DNA of 6,833 nucleotides from Gammaproteobacteria bacterium. GTDB taxonomy: Bacteria; Pseudomonadota; Gammaproteobacteria; Steroidobacterales; Woeseiaceae. The stretch lies in assembly GCA_030641695.1 (NCBI GenBank), contig DAOWGY010000362.1, forward strand, positions 1 through 6,833, written 5' to 3'. A program made the position numbers and the translations under genes. The notes under the pieces were generated by a model that saw only the letters and a list, made by a program, of their open reading frames with translations, searched no databases and had not been told where the DNA came from. This document shows positions 1 through 5,408 of this stretch, piece by piece; within the stretch, counting starts at the first letter, position 1; the number at the start of each line of letters is the position of its first letter.

Positions 1-486
1 CATGCCAACAACCCACTGTTCGCGGTCATATTCTGGTTCGTGTTGCGCGGGCCGCTCGGGTCGCTGGGCGCGTGGGCATATCGGGTGACCGACCTGGTGC
101 GGCGGCGCGCCGGGTTCAGGGGGGCTCGCGAAGACGAGGGCTCAGGCACGAGCGTGCGCGGCGCTGCTGTCATGTTGCATGGCTGGCTCGCGTGGATCCC
201 GGCGAGGCTGACGGCGATCGGATATGCAGTGGCCGGGCATTTCGATGCCGCGCTGGCAGCCTGGCGGCGGCCCGGGGACAAGCAGGGCAGTACGCCGTCG
301 GAAAGCAGCGAAAACCTGCTCGCGCGTGTCGGTGTCGGCGCTCTCGCGCTCGAAGACGATGTCGACGCGGACCTGACGGAGCGGGGAGTTCGCGGGGCGA
401 CGGCTGCGAACAGGCTCGTATTCAGGTTGCTCCTCATCTGGGCCGTCATCATCGCAGCAATGACCCTGTACGGCTGGACGGTGTGA
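1..486 (+). CDS. ampE: AmpE-like inner-membrane protein, C-terminal part (5' end outside window)
   Basis: The frame is open from base 1 to the TGA at 484-486, giving the last 161 residues; E. coli AmpE is about 284, so the start lies left of the window. AmpE is an inner-membrane protein encoded with AmpD and linked to beta-lactamase induction and cell-wall recycling signalling. Visible similarity to my memory of E. coli AmpE: an aromatic membrane stretch FAVIFWFVLRGPLG near the left edge, then WIPARLTAIGYAVAGHFDAA (AmpE has a VPVRLAGVVYALIGHGEKA-like stretch), and a C-terminal membrane helix ending MTLYGWTV (AmpE ends LLTIYGALV). AmpE resembles CobD/CbiB, and the B12 neighbours make CbiB tempting. 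However, the CbiB C-terminal SPNAG-type motif is missing and the tail fits AmpE better. A GTG at 40 is internal, not the likely start. btuF follows with a 4-nt overlap. Confidence 0.85.
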   Translation, partial: HANNPLFAVIFWFVLRGPLGSLGAWAYRVTDLVRRRAGFRGAREDEGSGTSVRGAAVMLHGWLAWIPARLTAIGYAVAGHFDAALAAWRRPGDKQGSTPSESSENLLARVGVGALALEDDVDADLTERGVRGATAANRLVFRLLLIWAVIIAAMTLYGWTV

Positions 487-1370
487 GGCTGGCGGCGCTC
501 AGCCTGTTGATCGCAACACTGCCGATACAATATGCCTGTGATGCCCCTGACGTAACGCAGAGCGAAGCGCACGCGCAACGTCACTCTCGTATCGTCACGT
601 TGGCGCCGAGCCTTGCGGAACTCGTATTTGCGGCAGGCGCCGGGGAGTTTCTCGTCGGTGTCAGCGCGTATTCCAATTTTCCGCCGCAAGTTGAGGAACT
701 ACCTCTCGTCGGCGACGCGTTCACAATCGACCAGGAACAACTGGCGCTGTTGCAACCCGACTTGCTGCTGGTCTGGCAGAGCGGCACGCCGGCGCACATC
801 GTCGACGAACTGCGAATCGCCGGTTACGTCGTCGAGACCATTCGTACGCAGAAACTTGCGGATATTCCGGCGGCGCTGATTCGTATCGGCGAGCTCACGG
901 GCAGGGATGAGCGGGCGATGCAGGTGGCTGCCGATTTCGAAGCCGGCCTGCAAGCACTCGCGCAGAGATTTGCAGGCAGTGACAGCATCCGCGTCTTTTA
1001 CCAAGTTTCGAAGCGCCCGTTGTACACCGTGAGCAACACACACTACGCAAGTGAACTAATCACCGTTTGTGGCGGCTTGAACGTGTTCTCGGATCTCGAC
1101 GATCTCGCGCCGGCGGTTGACGTTGAAGCGGTCATCGATCGTGATCCCGAGGCTATGCTCGCCGGGCGGGATTCGGGCGACGATGCATTCAGTGAATGGG
1201 ATCGATGGCCGCGAATTGCGGCGAACCGCTACGGCAACCGCTTTCTCCTGCCAGGCGACGAGCTCAGTCGGCCAACGCCCCGGGTGTTGAACGCGGGGGC
1301 GGCGATTTGTGAGGCCCTGCAATCTGCACGCGAGCGCCGTGCTGCGTACGAGGAGGCCGATGGCGCATGA
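483..1370 (+). CDS. btuF: BtuF-like periplasmic cobalamin-binding protein of a B12 ABC transporter
   Basis: This is a predicted 295-residue solute-binding protein of the BtuF/FhuD type, which binds corrinoid in the periplasm and hands it to the BtuCD permease-ATPase. The open frame runs back into ampE, but a GTG at 483 overlapping the ampE stop (GTGA) gives a sensible N-terminal hydrophobic signal, MRLAALSLLIATLPIQYAC. Cys19 might be lipidated, although IQYAC is a poor lipobox. Family landmarks follow: RIVTLAPSLAELVFAAGAG at 36-54, GVSAYSNFPP at 59-68, ALLQPDLLLVW at 88-98 (E. coli BtuF has LKPDLVIAW), VCGGLNVF at 195-202 (VCGGENIF in BtuF), and RPTPRVLNAGAAICEAL near the end, matching the BtuF C-terminus. 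I see no strong ribosome binding site before 483, so translational coupling to ampE is likely. No permease gene is adjacent. Other corrinoids or iron chelates are possible ligands, but the neighbouring B12 genes favour cobalamin. Confidence 0.9.
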   Translation: MRLAALSLLIATLPIQYACDAPDVTQSEAHAQRHSRIVTLAPSLAELVFAAGAGEFLVGVSAYSNFPPQVEELPLVGDAFTIDQEQLALLQPDLLLVWQSGTPAHIVDELRIAGYVVETIRTQKLADIPAALIRIGELTGRDERAMQVAADFEAGLQALAQRFAGSDSIRVFYQVSKRPLYTVSNTHYASELITVCGGLNVFSDLDDLAPAVDVEAVIDRDPEAMLAGRDSGDDAFSEWDRWPRIAANRYGNRFLLPGDELSRPTPRVLNAGAAICEALQSARERRAAYEEADGA

Positions 1371-1803
1371 CCTCGAAATACGCGCAGCGGCAGCGGTCGA
1401 TTTCGATGCCGTCGTCGAATTATTGTCGCGCGCAAGCCTGCCTGTCGAGGACCTGACCGCCGACAGCGTCATCGGATTTCTGCTGGCCACGATCGACGAC
1501 ACTATTGCGGGTCTGATCGGTCTCGAGCATTTTCGGGAGACCGGACTGTTGCGATCGCTCGTCGTCGACCCTGCGTTTCGCCGCGCCGGCCTCGGGCGCC
1601 TGCTCGTTGCCGCGCTCGAGTCCCAGGCAGCCGGCCAGGGTGTGCGGGAACTGTGGTTGCTGACCATCGATGCCGATGCCTGGTTCGGCGAACTCGGTTA
1701 CTCGACCCGGCAACGCGATCAGGCGCTAGATGCAATCCGTCAGACGGTAGACTTCACCAGCCTGTGTCCCGGTGACGCTGTACTGATGGCGAAATCACTT
1801 TAG
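1360..1803 (+). CDS. GNAT-family N-acetyltransferase, ArsN2-like
   Basis: This is a 147-residue GNAT acetyltransferase, expected to transfer an acetyl group from acetyl-CoA to an unknown small substrate in the cytoplasm. The frame is open from 1309, but the ATG at 1360 is the best start: AGGAGG lies at 1351-1356, although only 3 nt away. The acetyl-CoA-binding motif is RRAGLG at 74-79, after LLRSLVVDPAF on the preceding strand. LWLLTIDADAWFGELGY (98-114) is the usual motif B region, and SLCPGDAVLMAKSL closes the protein. This pattern (GLLRSLVV, LLT, FF/WF-x-LGY, SLCP near the end) is what I know from proteins annotated ArsN2, often found with arsenic-resistance genes. No ars gene is visible here, so an arsenic role is not supported. 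The gene overlaps the btuF end by 11 nt and probably shares its transcript. Its substrate is unknown. Confidence 0.85.
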   Translation: MAHDLEIRAAAAVDFDAVVELLSRASLPVEDLTADSVIGFLLATIDDTIAGLIGLEHFRETGLLRSLVVDPAFRRAGLGRLLVAALESQAAGQGVRELWLLTIDADAWFGELGYSTRQRDQALDAIRQTVDFTSLCPGDAVLMAKSL

Positions 1804-1832
1804 AAGCGGTCTCAAAAATAGTCATGATCGCT

Positions 1833-2384
1833 CTAGTCGCGAGTGCGATTCCAGAGCACTTCCTGGCCTGACTCGTCGCGGGAAATTACGCGCGCGAAGA
1901 CGAACAACAGGTCCGACAATCGATTCAGGTAGCGGAGCGTCTCGGCTCGTACAGGCTCCTTGTCCGCCAGCGTTTTGGTGCGACGTTCTGCGCGGCGCAC
2001 GATCGTTCGTGCAAGGTGGCAGGCTGCCGCCGCCGGACCCCCGCCGGGCAGGATGAAATCCTCGAGGGCCGGCAGGTCCTTGTTGTGCGCGTCGAGGTCC
2101 TGTTCTAGTCGATCGACGGCCGCATCAGTAATCGCGCTGTGCCCCGGTATGCAGAGTTCGCCACCGAGTTCGAACAGGTCGTGCTGAATTTCTGTCAGGC
2201 TGCCGCGAATCGACTCGGGCACGGCGGCGTGCGACAAGATGACGCCGATCGCGCTATTGGCCTCGTCGACAGTTCCGTATGCTTCAACACGAACGCTGTC
2301 TTTTGGCGTGCGCGAGCCGTCGCCAAGGCCGGTCGTGCCGTCATCGCCGGTACGCGTATAGATTTTGCTCAATCGCTTGCCCAT
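1833..2384 (-). CDS. pduO: PduO-type ATP:cob(I)alamin adenosyltransferase
   Basis: This 183-residue cytoplasmic enzyme transfers the 5'-deoxyadenosyl group of ATP to cob(I)alamin to make adenosylcobalamin. The full family signature is visible: IYTRTGDDGTTGLGDG at 8-23 (ATP-binding N-terminus), RVEAYGTVDEANSAIG at 32-47, FILPGGGPAAAACHLART at 110-127, RRAERR at 130-135, and RYLNRLSDLLFVFAR at 151-165. The length is typical of a stand-alone PduO-type enzyme (also named MMAB or cobO-like), with no extra domain. The ATG at 2384 has a short purine stretch (AGGA) just before it. It begins 13 nt after the btuB stop on the same strand, so it should be co-transcribed and fall under the same B12 riboswitch. 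That makes the enzyme's product the signal that shuts off its own operon. It converges on the acetyltransferase gene with 29 nt between stops. Confidence 0.96.
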   Translation of the reverse strand: MGKRLSKIYTRTGDDGTTGLGDGSRTPKDSVRVEAYGTVDEANSAIGVILSHAAVPESIRGSLTEIQHDLFELGGELCIPGHSAITDAAVDRLEQDLDAHNKDLPALEDFILPGGGPAAAACHLARTIVRRAERRTKTLADKEPVRAETLRYLNRLSDLLFVFARVISRDESGQEVLWNRTRD

Positions 2385-2397
2385 ATTCCTGCCCGCT

Positions 2398-4176
2398 CTA
2401 GTGCCAACCGTATCTTAGCTCGATAAACGCGCTTCTCTCCTGCATACGGAAATTCTCCGCCGTCTGGTACTCAGTATCGAACAGATTCTCGATGCGTGCG
2501 TTCAGCTGCAAGGCGTCGGACAGGTGCAACTGGCCTGTCAGGCTCGCGACGACATATCCGGCCAGATGAACGCCGCCGAAGTCTTCGCGATCGCCGCTCG
2601 CGAGGACGGATACGCCGAATCGGTGCTTACCGACGTCCTGCGCATAACTGACGGTCATGCTCTCCTCGGCGCGCCGCAGCAGGCGCGAATCCGTGGTCTT
2701 GTTATCGGCCCGCTGCTTGACGAAGTCCGCGCGCAGGATGAACGTGTCGCCGCGGTACTCGTAACCGAGCTGCGCGCCGCGGATCTCCGCAGTATCGATG
2801 TTGGCGAGCGTGAAGGTCGATAAGTCGAACTCGATCAGGTCCTCGATGTCGTTGGCGTAGATCTCGATATCCACTGTGTGTCGTCCACCAGGGGCATAGC
2901 GCAATCCGACCTGAAACTCGTTTGCGAGCTCGGGATCGAGGTCAGGATTACCACCGAAACCGTACCGATCCGTGGCATCCGGGGCACGAAACGCGCGGCC
3001 AAGTCCTGCGCGCGCAGTCCACGCCGCGGACAGCTCGTAGGCGTACTCGGCGTTGTACGTTGTCTCGTAGCCGAAAGATTCGTGGTCTGTCAGGCGCACT
3101 GCAAGAAATGTCCGGTGGCGGGCGTGGTTCCACTGGTCTTGCAGGAAAATCGCCCTGACGTCCGTATCCACGTCAAAGCCCGAGCCGAACGACAGCGTCC
3201 TGGCGTTTTCGTCAATCGCGAACAGGCCGCCCGTAATCGTGTGCCTGGAAAATGCGTGTGTGTACTGCCAGTCGAAGCTCAGCCGGTCGGACTCGACGAA
3301 ATCATCCGACTGATTCTGCGAAATACGATCCTGTATGTAGGACAGGATGAGTTTGCTCGTGCCTTGATTCGAAATCTCCTTGTCGAACTCGAATGCGGTC
3401 GTCGAATTCTCGAAGTCCTGGTCTACCGGCGTCAGGAAGAAGTCGAGGTATTCGACCGTGCCTTCAGCGCGCCAGTGTCTGAGACTGATTTCGCCGCGCC
3501 CGATATCCCGCGCTGCATAAACGTTGAGTGACAGGTTGTCGTAGCCGCGATCGATATCCGATTCCAGCCGTGGCGGAAAACCGTCGGTGTCCTGCCAGTC
3601 GAGCGTAATACCAAACTGATTGCGGTTACCGCGAGTCCCGGCAGAAACAAACGCGGAGCGCGAATTGAAGCTGCCGGCGCCGGTACCAACTTCGACATTG
3701 GTTCGTTCCGCACGACGCGTAATGATGTTGATGACACCACCGATCGCGTCGGTGCCGAACAACGCCGAGCGCGCGCCCTTGACGATTTCAACGCGTTCGA
3801 TGACTTCGGGTGAGATGTGTTGTACTGCCGCGCCGCCGATCGTGCCCGGGTTCATGCGCACGCCGTCGATGAGCACCAACGTGTGATTACTCTCCGTGCC
3901 TCGCATGAAAATAGACGTCGCCTGGCCCGGGCCGCCGTTGCGGCCAATGTCGAGGCCGGCCTCGAAGCGCAACAATTCAGCCAAGTCCGCCGCCAGCGAT
4001 AACTCGATGTCCTCGCGTGTAATGACCTGTACCGGGACCGTTGCATGCTCGAGGGGTATCTCGGTGCGCGTTGCCGTCACGATGATCGTGTCCGCCGGCG
4101 ATATGTCGGCCGCATAGGCGTGCAACACGACCGACAGCGACAACGCTGCTATCAAGGTAAGTCGAAAGAGCCTCAT
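2398..4176 (-). CDS. btuB: TonB-dependent vitamin B12 outer-membrane receptor BtuB
   Basis: This is a 592-residue outer-membrane receptor (E. coli BtuB is about 614) that imports cobalamin using TonB energy. The order is: a signal peptide at 1-22 ending LHAYA; a TonB box DTIIVTATR at 29-37 (E. coli has DTLVVTANR); a plug domain to about 155, with TSIFMRGTESNHTLVLIDGV and IERVEIVKGARSALFGTDAI; then a 22-strand-type barrel. The C-terminus carries the usual IENLFDTEYQTAENF motif followed by a last strand IELRYGWH. Its terminal residue is His, where most outer-membrane proteins end in Phe or another aromatic. The ATG at 4176 is supported by AGGAG (plus positions 4183-4187) 6 nt upstream. Control by a cobalamin riboswitch in the leader supports B12 rather than siderophore specificity. 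The long open frames on the opposite strand of this gene are shadows. Confidence 0.96.
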   Translation of the reverse strand: MRLFRLTLIAALSLSVVLHAYAADISPADTIIVTATRTEIPLEHATVPVQVITREDIELSLAADLAELLRFEAGLDIGRNGGPGQATSIFMRGTESNHTLVLIDGVRMNPGTIGGAAVQHISPEVIERVEIVKGARSALFGTDAIGGVINIITRRAERTNVEVGTGAGSFNSRSAFVSAGTRGNRNQFGITLDWQDTDGFPPRLESDIDRGYDNLSLNVYAARDIGRGEISLRHWRAEGTVEYLDFFLTPVDQDFENSTTAFEFDKEISNQGTSKLILSYIQDRISQNQSDDFVESDRLSFDWQYTHAFSRHTITGGLFAIDENARTLSFGSGFDVDTDVRAIFLQDQWNHARHRTFLAVRLTDHESFGYETTYNAEYAYELSAAWTARAGLGRAFRAPDATDRYGFGGNPDLDPELANEFQVGLRYAPGGRHTVDIEIYANDIEDLIEFDLSTFTLANIDTAEIRGAQLGYEYRGDTFILRADFVKQRADNKTTDSRLLRRAEESMTVSYAQDVGKHRFGVSVLASGDREDFGGVHLAGYVVASLTGQLHLSDALQLNARIENLFDTEYQTAENFRMQERSAFIELRYGWH

Positions 4177-4189
4177 CAGTCTCTCCTGT

Positions 4190-4206
4190 GCGTGCCACCC
4201 GCACGC
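4190..4206 (-). promoter_or_regulatory. Leader hairpin next to the btuB ribosome binding site (possible expression platform)
   Basis: The btuB leader RNA contains a perfect 6-bp stem GCGTGC / GCACGC with a 5-nt GGGTG loop. Its 3' arm ends 2 nt before the AGGAG Shine-Dalgarno at plus 4183-4187. No run of U follows, so it does not look like an intrinsic terminator. A second GCGTGC copy sits earlier in the leader (plus 4259-4264) and could pair with the same 3' arm. Its place between riboswitch and start codon suggests it takes part in translational control, but this is inferred from position and pairing only. Confidence 0.4.
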
Positions 4207-4292
4207 GATGTGTTCTTAATTGCCAGAACGGCATTGAGTGAGACGACGGCCAGGTGCCGCACGCCAGTCGCCCACCGCGCCGCTCGCGTGTT

Positions 4293-4497
4293 CACCAGGC
4301 CGGTCTCCGGGCTTACGAGCGGAGTAGACTCCTGCCTCAGCGCCTTCCCACGAGCACCGTGTGTGCGTCGCAGTGGCTCCGTGGCCTGTTCTGTTGCCGC
4401 GGGGCTGAGGTTTTTGCTCGATCACCGTTGCGGGGGCAGCGCCGGAATTTCCACCGGCTTCCCGTCGCCCGATATTAATGTCTCGGGCTTACCTAAT
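4293..4497 (-). ncRNA. Cobalamin (adenosylcobalamin) riboswitch, btuB leader
   Basis: Read on the minus strand this is a class I cobalamin riboswitch of about 205 nt. The 5' side has AGGT (plus 4491-4494), able to pair with GCCT in the closing P1 stem. Next come a 6-bp hairpin GCCCGA/TCGGGC (4483-4488 with 4467-4472) and the core GGGAAGCCGGTG...CCGGCGCTGCCCCCGCAACGGT (4424-4463). A long arm follows, closed by CCTCAGC/GCTGAGG (4404-4410 with 4335-4341), containing the CCACTG...GTGGGAAGG peripheral element. The B12 box AAGCCCGGAGACCGGCCT at 4297-4314 ends the aptamer. The family binds adenosylcobalamin and represses the downstream gene. About 116 nt separate it from the btuB start. Exact ends are approximate. 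Confidence 0.96.
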
Positions 4498-4506
4498 GAC
4501 CAGGCT

Positions 4507-4535
4507 ACGATAGGAACGCGGCGCGGCGCTGTCAA
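4507..4535 (-). promoter_or_regulatory. Sigma70-like promoter for riboswitch-btuB-pduO
   Basis: On the minus strand a perfect -35 TTGACA (plus 4530-4535) is followed after exactly 17 nt by TATCGT (plus 4507-4512), matching the -10 consensus at 4 of 6 positions. The predicted start of transcription is near 4500, just before the first pairing bases of the riboswitch at about 4496. This fit between promoter and aptamer edge strengthens both calls. Confidence 0.75.
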
Positions 4536-4550
4536 GTTGCTGACCGATAC

Positions 4551-4579
4551 TTGTCTAATTCCGGTCGAGCGGCCATAGT
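4551..4579 (+). promoter_or_regulatory. Possible rightward promoter for the phosphatase gene
   Basis: TTGTCT at 4551-4556 and CATAGT at 4574-4579 are separated by 17 nt and match the sigma70 boxes at 4 of 6 positions each. The start would fall near 4586, giving a leader of about 28 nt to the TTG at 4614. It stands back to back with the leftward btuB promoter, the two -35 boxes being 15 bp apart. The match is moderate and could be chance. Confidence 0.35.
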
Positions 4580-4590
4580 TCTTTCGACCG
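4562..4590. repeat. Inverted repeat CGGTCGA / TCGACCG
   Basis: Two perfect 7-bp inverted arms, CGGTCGA at 4562-4568 and TCGACCG at 4584-4590, flank 15 bp that include the proposed rightward -10 box (4574-4579). The centre-to-centre distance is 22 bp, about two helical turns, which would suit a dimeric regulator. It could also form a hairpin only if transcribed from further upstream. No regulator is identified. Confidence 0.4.
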
Positions 4591-4613
4591 TAATACCTTG
4601 ATCGGCATAAACC

Positions 4614-5408
4614 TTGACGACGTTTGACGAAAATCTGTCCTCCGACCACCTGCGCGTGGCGCTCGAAGCGGCGCGCGCCGCGGGCGAGATCAGCCGCAAG
4701 TACTACAAGGGCAACCTGGCCGTAGAGATCAAACAAGACCGGACACCGGTCACGCAGGCGGATGTCGAGTGCGAAGCCGCGATACGCGAGATTATTCTCG
4801 AGCGTTTTCCGGAGCATGGATTTTACGGCGAGGAATTCGGGCGCACACAGACCGACTCCGAGTACCTGTGGCTCGTTGATCCGATCGACGGCACCAAGGC
4901 GTTCGTGCGGCAGTACCCTTTCTTCTCCACGCAGATCGCGTTGATGCATAACGGAGAAATCGTGCTCGGCGTGTCGAGCGGCACGATGATGGACGAGCTG
5001 GCGTGGGCGGAGAAGGGCCTTGGCGCGTGGTTGAATGGCGAGCGGCTGGCCGTGAGTGACATCGCCGACTCGGATCGTGCGGCCGTCTCGACGGGTAATC
5101 TCAAGTCACTCGCCAGGGGCGATGGCTGGCAGCGCCTGGGAAAGATCGTCGCCGATGCCGATCGCATTCGCGGCTATGGTGACTTTTATCACTACCATCT
5201 TCTTGCCGCGGGCAAGATCGAAGCCGTCATCGAATCGGACGTCAACATACTCGATATTGCCGCACTGGCGATTATTGTCAGCGAGGCGGGCGGCCTGTTC
5301 ACCGATTTGAATGGCAATCCACCTGATCTCGACACGCGTTCCGTGCTGGCGGCCAACCCGGTTTTGCACGGTCACTACCTCGACTTGCTGAAAGGATTCG
5401 TTATCTAG
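4614..5408 (+). CDS. Inositol monophosphatase family phosphatase, probably histidinol-phosphatase (HisN-like)
   Basis: This is a 264-residue Mg-dependent phosphatase of the IMPase/FIG superfamily. Metal-binding residues are present: GEE at 72-74, DPIDGT at 89-94 and Asp214 in NILDIAAL, followed by IVSEAGG (221-227). The usual Trp before Asp214 (WDxAA) is Leu213. WLVDPIDGTKAFVRQYP and especially RGYGDFYHYHLLAAGKIEAV (186-205) resemble the HisN-type histidinol-phosphatases more than CysQ or SuhB. Histidinol phosphate is therefore the likeliest substrate, but inositol phosphate or PAP cannot be excluded. An in-frame TAA at 4608 limits the start. TTG at 4614 gives a full N-terminus, and GTG at 4656 (MALEAARAAG) is the alternative. 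Neither has a clear Shine-Dalgarno. The gene stands alone between B12 genes, divergent from btuB, and its stop shares CTAG with that of the converging ABC ATPase. Confidence 0.88.
   Translation: MTTFDENLSSDHLRVALEAARAAGEISRKYYKGNLAVEIKQDRTPVTQADVECEAAIREIILERFPEHGFYGEEFGRTQTDSEYLWLVDPIDGTKAFVRQYPFFSTQIALMHNGEIVLGVSSGTMMDELAWAEKGLGAWLNGERLAVSDIADSDRAAVSTGNLKSLARGDGWQRLGKIVADADRIRGYGDFYHYHLLAAGKIEAVIESDVNILDIAALAIIVSEAGGLFTDLNGNPPDLDTRSVLAANPVLHGHYLDLLKGFVI

Noticed and set aside
72..482. Long N-terminal extension of the btuF frame overlapping ampE
   Set aside because: This part translates to an Arg-rich, motif-free stretch within the ampE coding region; a start at 483 instead gives a proper signal peptide directly before the conserved domain.
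1..486. First gene as CobD/CbiB (adenosylcobinamide-phosphate synthase)
   Set aside because: The B12 context and the PARLTA-like stretch suggest it, but the SPNAG-type C-terminal motif of CbiB is absent and the tail matches AmpE better.
1056..1667. Minus-strand open frame of 203 codons across the end of btuF and the acetyltransferase
   Set aside because: It lies antisense to two genes with clear family motifs; its translation is rich in Arg, Ser and Pro without recognisable motifs, as expected of a shadow frame in GC-rich DNA.
1360..1803. Arsenic-resistance island
   Set aside because: Only the ArsN2-like acetyltransferase points that way; no arsR, arsC, arsB or arsenite-efflux gene is visible in the window.
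1804..1849. Possible intrinsic terminator after pduO (ATCGC/GCGAT arms, then TTTTT on the minus strand)
   Set aside because: The stem is only 5 bp with a mismatch and a long loop, overlaps the stop codon, and the T-run begins several bases after it; too weak to call.
2878..3531. Plus-strand open frame of 217 codons inside btuB
   Set aside because: It is antisense to the barrel region of btuB, has no recognisable domain, and has no convincing ribosome binding site or promoter.
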